Assembly (NCBI GenBank): GCA_947854175.1
Contig: CANTYJ010000001.1
Span: forward strand, 1-64,000
DNA length: 64,000 nt
Source of the DNA: an uncultured Turicimonas sp.
GTDB taxonomy: Bacteria > Pseudomonadota > Gammaproteobacteria > Burkholderiales > Burkholderiaceae_F
Direction of reading: 5' to 3'
Positions 7,148 to 15,752 of this stretch are shown here, in pieces. Within the stretch, counting starts at the first letter, position 1, and each line of letters begins with the position of its first letter. The position numbers were made by a program, and so were the translations under genes. Under the pieces are notes generated by a model. That model did no database searches, had not been told where the DNA came from, and was given only the letters and a program-made list of their open reading frames with translations.

Positions 7148-7758
7148 GTAGAAAACTCCTCTTGAAGTAGTTGGCTTATCTCTTCTTTCGGCTTTGATGA
7201 ATCAACAACCAAAAATCTATCAGGTTGTTCTTCAACTAATTTCAAATATCCCTTTCTAACTCTCTTGTGGAATTCAGAGTTTTCTGATTCAAAACGGTCC
7301 AACTTTCTTTCAAGCCGTTTCATTGCAATGTCTGTATCCAGATCAAACAAGACAGTTCTATCCGGTTGAAGATCGTGGTGGACAAAATCAGATAATTCAT
7401 CCACCCATTCTTTCGGTTGCTCTCTGCCATAAACTTGATAAGCATAAGAAGCATCCGTAAAGCGGTCACATAAAACCCATTTTCCTGCAGCAAGAGCGGG
7501 ACGAATGACTTTGTCCAAATTTTCTTGTCTTGAAGCAAACATCAATAATGCTTCGCACTTCGGGCTCATCGGTTCACTAAGAAGAATCTCGCGAATTTTT
7601 TCCGCGGTCGGGGTTCCGCCGGGTTCACGGGTTATGACTAGCTCAATTCCCCGGTTTCGAATAGTCTCTGCAATAACTTGAATTTGAGAACTCTTCCCCG
7701 CTCCATCGACTCCTTCAACAGTGATAAAACGTCCTCTTTTTATCTTTTGCTCTGACAT
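7138..7758 (-). CDS. tmk: Thymidylate kinase
   Basis: This 206-residue enzyme phosphorylates dTMP to dTDP for DNA synthesis. It has the P-loop GVDGAGKSSQ at residues 16-25, the DR(F/Y/H) motif as CDRFTDASYAYQ, and a basic lid region near RKLDRFESE. Length and motif order match the bacterial family. Its ATG overlaps the mltG stop by one base and its end overlaps holB, so the three genes form a tight operon. Confidence 0.96.
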   Translation of the reverse strand: MSEQKIKRGRFITVEGVDGAGKSSQIQVIAETIRNRGIELVITREPGGTPTAEKIREILLSEPMSPKCEALLMFASRQENLDKVIRPALAAGKWVLCDRFTDASYAYQVYGREQPKEWVDELSDFVHHDLQPDRTVLFDLDTDIAMKRLERKLDRFESENSEFHKRVRKGYLKLVEEQPDRFLVVDSSKPKEEISQLLQEEFSTWD

Positions 7759-8783
7759 TACTTTCCTTTGCTTCTTAGATACTTCTGAACAGCTGCATTA
7801 TGCTCTCTAAGCGATTTGGAAAAATAAGATTTTCCCTCACCCATGGCGACAAAATATAAAAAATCAGTTTTTGCCGGGTGAGAGGCGGCTTGCAAAGAAG
7901 CTAAACCGGGATTTGCAATCGGTGTCGGAGGCAGTCCCGGACGGATATAAGTGTTATATGGATGGTCCGTGTTGAGGTGGGAGCGGAGAATCTTTCCCTG
8001 AAAATCTTTAATTCCATAGACAACCGTCGGATCTGTCTGCAACAGCATGTTTTTCTTCAAACGATTATTAAACACACTGGATACCAGTTCTCTGTCGTTT
8101 TTATGTCCGGTTTCTTTTTCAATAATACTTGCCATAATCAGGAGCTGATATGGATTTTTAACCGCAATGGACTTATCTCTTTGCTCCCAAGCCTTCTTCA
8201 GCCGGCTTTTTTGCAGGTTGTAGGCGGATTTAAGGATTGTATCAACAGACGACCCGGCTGCATAAACGTAAGTATCGGGGGCTAACTGTCCTTCGGGATG
8301 CGTGCCTTTGGGAGCTCCTGCTTTTTCCATTACGTTGGAAAGATTGATAGGTTCAGAGCCATGTTCAACATCTTTCAATCCGTTTAGCTTATCGATGAAT
8401 TGCTGGGTTGTAGTCCCTTCGATAAATGTCACTTTATCCATAATCACGTCGCCGGAAGCCAGATGAAGAACAATGTCCTTTAAGGTCTTATGTTCTTCAA
8501 GCAAATACCATCCGACATGAACTGACTTATCCGCATCAAAAAATTTGAAAGCCAATCTGGCTAGATCGGGATGAATATCCAAACCTTCCCGATTCATCTC
8601 ATCAATAATGCTTTTGATTGAAGCACCTTTTTCAACTTTAAGAACAATTTCTGATTTGCCTGAGGGGAACGGAACAATCCTTTCGCTCACATACCAAAAT
8701 ATGTAATACCCGAAAGCACAACAAGCCAGAACTGCAGTAACCAAAAGAATCTTGAAGAGTTTTAACAAAGCCTGCTCCACCAT
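7758..8783 (-). CDS. mltG: Endolytic murein transglycosylase
   Basis: This 341-residue membrane-anchored enzyme cuts nascent glycan strands and so sets their length. An N-terminal membrane helix (about residues 9-30) is followed by the YceG-like domain. The conserved catalytic glutamate is in MASIIEKETG, with RLKKNMLLQTDPTVVYG and PYNTYIRPGLPPTPIANPG further on, all family hallmarks. It is the first gene of mltG-tmk-holB. Confidence 0.95.
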   Translation of the reverse strand: MVEQALLKLFKILLVTAVLACCAFGYYIFWYVSERIVPFPSGKSEIVLKVEKGASIKSIIDEMNREGLDIHPDLARLAFKFFDADKSVHVGWYLLEEHKTLKDIVLHLASGDVIMDKVTFIEGTTTQQFIDKLNGLKDVEHGSEPINLSNVMEKAGAPKGTHPEGQLAPDTYVYAAGSSVDTILKSAYNLQKSRLKKAWEQRDKSIAVKNPYQLLIMASIIEKETGHKNDRELVSSVFNNRLKKNMLLQTDPTVVYGIKDFQGKILRSHLNTDHPYNTYIRPGLPPTPIANPGLASLQAASHPAKTDFLYFVAMGEGKSYFSKSLREHNAAVQKYLRSKGK

Positions 8784-8973
8784 TTATATAAAATCCTTTT
8801 GAAATTTTAAGGCAATACTTAAGAAGAGATATCCGCCTTTCAAAGTATTAAAAGTTGAATTTCAAACTTTTTTACAAAAGCAAAGCATCTAATACCCAAA
8901 ATGTCTCCAAAAATTCATCTGTTGAAATCAAAGCAGTAAGATTCAGAACATCTTTTTTAGGAAGCAAATAAAA

Positions 8974-9888
8974 ATGAATATGCCAGTATCCGATTTGTGG
9001 ACCTTTAGTAATGAGCCGAATTACCGGCTTGTTTCTGTTACAGGTGAAGATGCCGCTCAATTTCTCCAGGGGCAACTAACTCAGGACGTTTTAAACCTCA
9101 AGGAAAATGAGGCCAAATGGACCTGTAGCTGTAACTATCAGGGAAGAGTCGCCTCTTCTTCTTTAATTATTAGAGTTCCTAACGGTTTCGGATTATTAAT
9201 GCCTGCCTCAATAGCAGAAACAGAAATCAATCGTCTTAATAAATTTGTTCTCCGTAGCAAAGTCGAAATCGCTCTTTTGGCTACACCAATTACATTCTTT
9301 GCCACACAGGAAAAAGAGTCAGCCAAAATTTCAGCCTGTCCGGCAATTCCTATTGAACCAATGACTGTTTACCACGGAAATTCCGTGATTGTTGTAAGAC
9401 TTCCGAGTCTGGCTGCAAACGGTTTTTCTGCTAAGTTTGTTGCTTTCGGCAAATTACCCGATGCCATGGAAAACGGAAAGAAAGCTTCAAATATGCTTCA
9501 GTCTGCACTTATCGAAGAAGGTATCGCGTTAATCGATAAACCGGAAGCTCTTGAATGGTTACCTCAATTCTTAAATATGGATCTTATCGGCGCCATCAGC
9601 TTCAGCAAAGGCTGCTATACAGGCCAGGAAGTTGTCGCTAAGACACAGCATCTGGGACGTGTAAAACGTCGTATGCTTCTTGGTACAGCTCAGGTTGAAA
9701 ATCCCGATGAAGGAACAGAAGTCTTCATGGAAAATGAACCGATGGGCAGAATCATTCAAAGCGACGGGGATAAATTCCTTTTCATTATCAGAGCCGACTA
9801 TCTTGATTCTGAATTTACCGTCAAAGGAGCACAAATCTCCAAACAACAGCTCCCATATGACGTCACAATTCCACTTAGCAAAATCTAA
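8974..9888 (+). CDS. ygfZ: Folate-binding YgfZ/GcvT-like Fe-S maintenance protein
   Basis: The 304-residue protein is related to the aminomethyltransferase GcvT and supports folate-dependent repair or assembly of some iron-sulfur enzymes, including tRNA-modifying ones. The diagnostic motif KGCYTGQE appears at about residues 211-218, followed by VVAKTQHLGRVKRRM. AGGAAG lies 10 bases before the ATG. It is transcribed alone, divergent from mltG, and ends in a strong terminator. Confidence 0.92.
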   Translation: MNMPVSDLWTFSNEPNYRLVSVTGEDAAQFLQGQLTQDVLNLKENEAKWTCSCNYQGRVASSSLIIRVPNGFGLLMPASIAETEINRLNKFVLRSKVEIALLATPITFFATQEKESAKISACPAIPIEPMTVYHGNSVIVVRLPSLAANGFSAKFVAFGKLPDAMENGKKASNMLQSALIEEGIALIDKPEALEWLPQFLNMDLIGAISFSKGCYTGQEVVAKTQHLGRVKRRMLLGTAQVENPDEGTEVFMENEPMGRIIQSDGDKFLFIIRADYLDSEFTVKGAQISKQQLPYDVTIPLSKI

Positions 9889-9900
9889 TTTTTGCTAACT

Positions 9901-9927
9901 AAAAAAGCCGGGGTTTCCGGCTTTTTT
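9901..9927. terminator. Bidirectional rho-independent terminator
   Basis: AAAAAAGCCGG (9901-9911) and CCGGCTTTTTT (9917-9927) pair over a 5-base loop. The A and T tracts allow it to end both ygfZ and the convergent locus. Confidence 0.9.
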
Positions 9928-9940
9928 GATCTTTGGCTTG

Positions 9941-10552
9941 TTAACCGGCTTTAATCTTATTGAAATAATCTTGTTTATTTCTGGCTTTCCCGGTTACTTT
10001 TTCAATTTTGATTTTCCAAACCTGAATACCTTTATTTCCGGTCTGGTAGTACTTTTCGGTTCCTTCAGCGCCTGCTTGGGGAACGTGTCTCATCGCAATT
10101 GCTGTAGCTAGTTTTTTCTTTTTAGCTTCATCAGTTACCGAGATTGCTTTGCCGGTTAGAATGGCTGAGGCATAATTGACAGAAAACTCTCCCGGCAACT
10201 CATCAGAAGCTGTTTCTTCTTTACCGACAAAAGTCACACTGACCTTCGGATTTTGACGCATATTTTCCCATTTTCTGCCTTTTGGATCTGCGGCTTCGTG
10301 GAACACTAAATAATCACCAACTTAAACAGGAGAAATCGGAACTCCATAAGGTTGACCACTGGCATCAGTTGTACAAAGCACAGCATGCGGAGTGTGTTTA
10401 ATGACTTCGTAGGCTTCTTCTGTTGTAAAAGCACGATCCTTTCTTCTAATCAGACGACCAGTACTTTGTGCTTCTGCAGCATGGACGCTTGCACCAATAC
10501 CCAAACCGGATTCCAACAAAGTTGAGGTAGTAAGCATTGTTCTTCTATTCAT
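9941..10552 (-). pseudogene. NimA/PNPOx-like flavin protein gene with in-frame stop
   Basis: Two open stretches are in the same frame and are separated by a single TAA at 10324-10322. The upstream part starts MNRRTMLTTSTLL, a signal-like sequence with twin Arg, and runs to QPYGVPISPV. After the stop, translation would continue VGDYLVFHEAADPKGRKW, the expected next part of the pyridoxamine-oxidase-like flavin-binding fold. The full length would be about 203 residues. Such proteins bind flavin and some reduce nitro compounds. The stop implies inactivation or a sequence error. The divergent neighbour is also broken, which favours real decay. Confidence 0.8.
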
Positions 10553-10673
10553 TTTGTAAATCTTCTTGGAAAATATTTATGAGAAAATTTTATTTCTTAA
10601 ATACTCTAGAGACCCATACAGTTTTCTTTCATATTATCCATACAAACTCAGATGATTAATCATAAGAAAGAAA

Positions 10674-12175
10674 ATGAGAACCTCAACAGTTGCTTTAAAT
10701 ATTGACTTAAACCGCTTCCCGGAGTTAAGTGCTTATAAGAGCATCAGCGCGCAGATTCAAGAATATATCGAAACAGGCATTATTAGAGAAAAAGAGGAAT
10801 TACCAAGCATAAGAATGCTTGCTTCAACTCTCAAGACCTCCCCAGATACTGTTAAATCAGCCTATACAGATCTTCTAGACCAAGGATTTATCCAATCGGT
10901 TCCTCGTTCCGGTTAAATTGTTTCCTAGAGATTACAAATACACACTCCGGACAGAACTCCATCAATTTTTCATCAAAGCCGGCCTCGTCCATTAAGCGCA
11001 AAAGCAAGAAAAGCCGCACAATGCTTACAAAGTAACTATGCTAGAAAGCAATAATCACGGCCTTTTGATTGTTTTGTAAATGAAAAAGGTGAATTTATTT
11101 CTCCTGAATGGGTAAAAGAAGCTGTACGGATCATCAAATCGACCTGGAACCATAACAATTACAGTGATCCGTTTGGTTACCTTCCTTAGAGAAAAATTAT
11201 TTGTGACAGACTAAGGCAAACAAGAGGAATCATAACGGAACCTCATCAAATCATTATCACCTCAAGAACGGTTCAATCAGTTTCTTTGTGTACTCAAATT
11301 TTATTTAACTCCGGAGAAAGTTTCTTCCTGGAGGATCCGGGCTTACCGATATTCAGGAAAATTTTTTCTTTTAACGGTATTCAACCTACCATGATTCCCG
11401 TCGCTGAAAATGGTGCCAACCTCGACTCCGGTCTAAAGAAAGATTCCTCTGCCGGAGGAATACTGGTCACACCTTCCTGTCAATATCCAATGAGTGTTTG
11501 CTTAAACAAGAAAAGACGTGAACAAATGACTGAATGGGCACGGGTGACCGACAGCTGGATAATTGAGGATGACATTGACAGTTTGCTGACTTATGAGAAG
11601 AATCCTACTCTGCCCATTCGAAGTATGGCCGGAGCTGATCTATGTACGATATACCTTGACAGTTTCTCTTTGCTTATTTACCCGGGAATCCGGCTTGGTT
11701 TCATGGTCGTTCCGGAACAATTAGCTGAATCTTTCGCCGAAGCAAAACTACTGATGGATCGGCAATGTCCTGAAATGACCCAGGCCATGTTAACTTCATT
11801 TCTAGGTTCTACCTCTTATGAATCCCATTTACGAAAATTAATCACTCGATTAAAAAAAGGAAAACATTTCTAGAAGAACTTCTTGGTCAACACATGAAGA
11901 ATTACGGCCGAACTTTAAAATGTAATAATGGCTCGCTCCTGAGTTTTTTGTTGGAAGAGCAATATATAGATTCGGAGATCTCCTCACTTTTAGATACAAA
12001 AGGAGTCGCTGTTACTCCGATATCAAAATTTTGCGACGAAACCCCGGTTAACGGATTTGTTTTAGGATTAGGTACCTTTAAAGAGGAAGAGTTAGAAAGA
12101 ATCAAATTAACATGGGTTCTCATAGAGGTATGGAAGCCGAAGCTTCCATATATCAAGTTAATTAAGTCCGTTTAA
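10674..12175 (+). pseudogene. MocR/GntR-family regulator, decayed
   Basis: The first 80 codons encode a GntR winged-helix domain (SAYKSISAQIQEYIETG, LPSIRMLA, SPDTVKSAY, LDQGFIQSVPRSG) and stop at 10916. Aminotransferase-like sequence then resumes in pieces at about 11066-11190, 11286-11873 and 11894-12175, divided by stops and a frameshift. In the largest piece the usual EDDYDSE region reads EDDIDSL, and the PLP lysine region GTFSK-x-L reads DSFSLLIYPG, so the lysine is lost. MocR regulators often control a divergent PNPOx-like gene, as here. The tail overlaps the 3-prime end of the NrfD-like gene. Confidence 0.85.
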
Positions 12176-13087
12176 CTGTCCTGCATACAGGATAAACAGT
12201 CGCAAACACATCATACCGACGATAGCAGCTGAGCATCCGAAGTAGAAGCAGACTGCGGAATGAGACAGACTGCATGCCAGCGGTATAACCATGCCAATCA
12301 AAATTGCGCCCACCCAGAATACTACGGCCCAGGTACCCGATGTAAAAGCTGTAAATGCAACTTGAGCAGCTTCTGTTCCCGTAATCAAAGAGACTGCAAT
12401 CATGAAGATACACATGGCCTCTACCAGGATAATCGGGTATTCTGCAAGATGTAACTGGTGCATTTGTGGATCACCTCGGTTGGCTCCGAAGATAACAGCA
12501 ACCAGTCTGACCGCTGCTCCGCCAGCAGAGAAACCTGAGGCAACAAACAATGCAGGCAATACAGCTGTATTTATCAGCGGGAACCTTATCAGTGCTGAAA
12601 TAAGGAATCCGGTATAAGCACAGATAACGATTGCCAGAATCATAACCAGCCAGTCCAAAACTGTCCGGAAGTTGGCAAGAAAGTCAGTTAACGGTTTAAG
12701 GAATTTCAGAATCGGCAGATCTCTGAACACAACCAGTGTTAAAACAAATAACAACGGTATGTAAAAGAGCAATGCCGCCACACCGATACTCATAACGGAA
12801 GTCGGATTGTAATAAATCAGAATCCGCCAGAATTGGAATGGATCCGTTAAGTCCAAAACCAGACATACCATACCCAACAGAATAGTTACAAGACCAACGC
12901 AGGTGGCTGCTTTCATCTGAGGATTGTCGGTATGTTCTTTGTGGAAAAGATTCAAAAGAATTGCCAGGGCCACAGCGCCGCCGGAAATACCTGCCAGGAA
13001 CAGGTAAACAGCAATCGGCCACGGCCACGCAACGCTTCCTGATAATCCGGTCGTGAAATCAATGATAATGTCAGTTGTTCCGTTCAT
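12158..13087 (-). CDS. NrfD/PsrC-type membrane subunit of a respiratory complex
   Basis: The 309-residue protein has about eight membrane helices and motifs of the NrfD/PsrC family near the N-terminus (PWPIAVYLFLAGISGGAV). Such subunits bind quinone and exchange electrons with a periplasmic ferredoxin-like partner; that partner gene ends 1 base upstream. It is the last gene of the leftward AOR operon and takes the place of the cytochrome b subunit YdhU in the Escherichia coli ydh operon. It probably anchors the complex and links it to the quinone pool. Direction of electron flow cannot be read from sequence. Confidence 0.88.
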   Translation of the reverse strand: MNGTTDIIIDFTTGLSGSVAWPWPIAVYLFLAGISGGAVALAILLNLFHKEHTDNPQMKAATCVGLVTILLGMVCLVLDLTDPFQFWRILIYYNPTSVMSIGVAALLFYIPLLFVLTLVVFRDLPILKFLKPLTDFLANFRTVLDWLVMILAIVICAYTGFLISALIRFPLINTAVLPALFVASGFSAGGAAVRLVAVIFGANRGDPQMHQLHLAEYPIILVEAMCIFMIAVSLITGTEAAQVAFTAFTSGTWAVVFWVGAILIGMVIPLACSLSHSAVCFYFGCSAAIVGMMCLRLFILYAGQLNGLN

Positions 13088-13088
13088 C

Positions 13089-13757
13089 TCACACCTCTTC
13101 TTTCATTTGTGGAATGTAACGAAGATTCGGTTTTGTTCCTAAATGAGCTCTTACACGAACAGTATCTTTGACATCCAACAGCTTATTGACATAAGAATTG
13201 GGATTATTGACGTCTCCGAACACCAGCGCATCGTAACGACAGGCTTGAACACAGGCCGGTTGTTCGCCTTTTGCCAGTTTGGTATGAAGACAGAAATCAC
13301 AATTCTCTGCAACCTTCGTTTCTTCATTGATAAAACGAACATTGTAAGGACAACCCGCAATACAGTATTTACAACCGACACATCGGGAATTGTCCATGGT
13401 AACAATGTTTGTTGCCGGATCAATGTGAGCTGCCCCTGTCGGACAAACTCGGACACACGGAGGCTCAGAACACTGCTGGCAAGAAACACGGACGTACTTA
13501 CGACTGCCGGCCGGTCCGTCAAGCGGAGACTGTCTTTCAAGAGTCATTCTTAACTGACCTTTCGGTACGTTATTTGTTTCCGAACAGGCTTCTTTGCAAG
13601 CACCGCAACCGACACATTTGTTCTGGTCAAAGACCATCACAAAACGTGGCTGGTAACCGCTGACATTGGCTGCTTGGGCTTCTTTGTCCAGAACAATTAC
13701 CGAACCGATTGCTCCGACGGCTGCGCTAGTTAAAAATTTTCTACGATCTATGGTCAT
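13089..13757 (-). CDS. Tat-exported ferredoxin-like electron transfer subunit (NrfC/YdhX type)
   Basis: The 222-residue protein begins with a twin-arginine signal, DRRKFLTSAAVGAIGS, and so should be folded before export to the periplasm. Four cysteine groups (CVGCGACKEAC, CQQCSEPPCVRVC, CVGCKYCIAGC, and CDFC...CVQAC) can hold four [4Fe-4S] clusters, as in NrfC, PsrB and YdhX. It lies directly before the NrfD-like membrane gene, with the start codon of that gene 1 base after its stop. It most likely passes electrons between that subunit and the tetrahaem cytochrome upstream. Confidence 0.9.
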   Translation of the reverse strand: MTIDRRKFLTSAAVGAIGSVIVLDKEAQAANVSGYQPRFVMVFDQNKCVGCGACKEACSETNNVPKGQLRMTLERQSPLDGPAGSRKYVRVSCQQCSEPPCVRVCPTGAAHIDPATNIVTMDNSRCVGCKYCIAGCPYNVRFINEETKVAENCDFCLHTKLAKGEQPACVQACRYDALVFGDVNNPNSYVNKLLDVKDTVRVRAHLGTKPNLRYIPQMKEEV

Positions 13758-13795
13758 AATTTTCCCCGCAACCTTCTCAGGCTGCGGACTCCCGG

Positions 13796-14875
13796 TTACT
13801 TGAGAGGATTGACTGCTTTCTTTGAAAACTCGCCTTTATCAAGAATTTCTTGAGCTTTGCGAACGTAGTTTTGTGCAGCAGCGAGACGTTGAGTCAAGTA
13901 ATTATTGGCATGTGCGCCCCAAGAACCGTCTTTTTCAATCATATCGGCAATGTTAGTTGCCAAATCAACATAAGAAAGAACCTGTGTTCTTTGGTCACGG
14001 TCCAGACGAGTTACTTCCAGAAGCTTATTGATGCGTTCTGTAGCACCGACAATTTCCTTGTAGCCGTCTTTAATCGGATTCTGCCAATTCATCAACTCAC
14101 CGTAAACCTGTTTCTGGTCCTTATATACAAGACCTTCTTCAAGTTTGGAGGTATATTGGCTGTGGCAACCTTTGCCTTCAAATACGGTCCAGTCAGCCGG
14201 TGCATTTCTGGCACAACTCCACATCAAATCGATATAGTCGTTACCATTTTCATCCTTAGCCAATACATAGCGGGAGACCTTCTTTCCGTCCATCTCAACT
14301 TCTTCTTTGACATAAGACGATTTATCAGGAGACGGATTGATCTTATACATATGGGCACGATACAAAGCAGTTGCAGCAACTTTGCTCTGGTCGTTTGTAT
14401 ATAGTTCAGGTAATGGCATATTCGGCATATGGCAAGCTATGCAATCGACTTTGCTATGAGTATCGGCATGTTTGAAAACGTCAGCCTGAACGGTATGACA
14501 GCTTTGGCAGTCCTGTTTCATCTGCGGATTGCTGATATAAGCCATCCATGAAACACCTTGAATCTGAGACTGGTCATGACATGATAAGCACCCTACTCCA
14601 CGGTTAGCATGAACACTCATAAAGTGTTGAGCTGTCTTGTCGTTGTAATTGGTTTCTGCCATAGTCCGTAATTCTTTCTTTGTGAACTGTTTGGCCTGAG
14701 AAATTTCATCAACACCGAGAGATTTCAAAAAACCGTCTACACCTTCAATTTTGAAAGGGGCGTTTTTAAGACTTTCGGGTATCGGTGCCGGAACATTATC
14801 TTTGGCATATGCCGCAGAAGACAAACCCAGGCAAGCTAATGCTGTCAGTAATAAAACGGATTTAGTATTGAACAT
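13796..14875 (-). CDS. Periplasmic tetrahaem cytochrome c with a CX15CH motif
   Basis: The 359-residue protein has a Sec signal (about residues 1-24) and three standard haem c motifs: C96-LS-CH, C123-QS-CH and C145-IA-CH. A fourth candidate is C221, fifteen residues, then C237-H238. That CX15CH spacing is the special haem site known from MccA sulfite reductases, which are octahaem proteins about twice this length. The C-terminal WGAHANNYLTQRL helix recalls the NrfA/MccA superfamily. Lying between AOR and NrfC/NrfD genes, it could be a redox partner or a catalytic haem protein. Haem attachment at the CX15CH site is inference. Confidence 0.85.
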   Translation of the reverse strand: MFNTKSVLLLTALACLGLSSAAYAKDNVPAPIPESLKNAPFKIEGVDGFLKSLGVDEISQAKQFTKKELRTMAETNYNDKTAQHFMSVHANRGVGCLSCHDQSQIQGVSWMAYISNPQMKQDCQSCHTVQADVFKHADTHSKVDCIACHMPNMPLPELYTNDQSKVAATALYRAHMYKINPSPDKSSYVKEEVEMDGKKVSRYVLAKDENGNDYIDLMWSCARNAPADWTVFEGKGCHSQYTSKLEEGLVYKDQKQVYGELMNWQNPIKDGYKEIVGATERINKLLEVTRLDRDQRTQVLSYVDLATNIADMIEKDGSWGAHANNYLTQRLAAAQNYVRKAQEILDKGEFSKKAVNPLK

Positions 14876-14898
14876 TTTTGACCTTTACTTTCTTTAAT

Positions 14899-15732
14899 TT
14901 AAGGATTCAGCGGTCTACTTTCCTGCTCTTCAGCCAGAAAGTCCGCAAAATCATCTTCCAAATATTTGTCTGAGTAAAAGAAGATGGTTCCTAACGAAGT
15001 TCTTGTAAATTTGATGTCTTTGTATTGCTCATTTTGTCCGATTGACTCAATCAGATCTTCCAAATGGCTTCTTTCGATATTGAAAGGATTTTCCAAAAAC
15101 ATCTGAGCAGGAACCGGTCTCGGATAGATTCTTGAATTCTCACGAATCTGATCACAAATCAGAGCCTCCTCGTCATCTTTTGCCGCAAGAAGCCTTGCGT
15201 ATGATCCGGATAGCAATGGTTTGAAGTAAAAATTCCGCTGATTTTGTGGAGTCATGACCGGATAGATGCCTAATTCCGCATCCAAAGCAGCTTCCAGGAC
15301 CTGTTCGAAATAACCCGGCAAGTCCTGTTCCAGCTGTTCGTCTGACTTCAGATCCGAAGGATGAATGTCTCCGCTCACGAGGTTACGTAACATCTCTCTG
15401 CGACTCAAAGTCTTGCGGCTCGGCCTAAGGTTCGGATGTTCAGCCTCATAAAGATCAACTTTACCTTGAGGTGTGAGCTGAATCTCGTAATCCAGTTCTT
15501 CTTTTCTGCGTAACGCTCTTTGAAGGACATCATCAACGGTTACTTCAGCTGCAGCCTGCACTTCTTCCGGAGTTGGCATTTTGGCTGTACTTAAGCGACG
15601 AAGAAACGTATCTTTGAGTTTCTCCTCATCGATAAGTTCAGTTTTTCCACTGGCATCTGCGACGATGTCAACCAGAAGAAGGACATGGCTCTTAAAACGA
15701 GGCAAATTGTAAGGATTTTCTTTTTTACTCAT
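14899..15732 (-). CDS. Uncharacterised cytoplasmic protein in AOR operon (YdhW position)
   Basis: The 277-residue product has no signal, membrane helix or cysteine cluster. It is acidic and helical, with PRFKSHVLLLVDIVAD near the start and GSYARLLAAKDDEEALICDQIRE in the middle. It sits straight after the AOR gene, the position of ydhW in the Escherichia coli ydh operon, whose role is also unclear. An assembly or maturation factor for the AOR or cytochrome would fit its lack of export signal, but that is inference from place alone. Gaps to both neighbours are about 20 bases. Confidence 0.7.
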   Translation of the reverse strand: MSKKENPYNLPRFKSHVLLLVDIVADASGKTELIDEEKLKDTFLRRLSTAKMPTPEEVQAAAEVTVDDVLQRALRRKEELDYEIQLTPQGKVDLYEAEHPNLRPSRKTLSRREMLRNLVSGDIHPSDLKSDEQLEQDLPGYFEQVLEAALDAELGIYPVMTPQNQRNFYFKPLLSGSYARLLAAKDDEEALICDQIRENSRIYPRPVPAQMFLENPFNIERSHLEDLIESIGQNEQYKDIKFTRTSLGTIFFYSDKYLEDDFADFLAEEQESRPLNP

Positions 15733-15752
15733 GATGGAAGACTTCTAATCTG

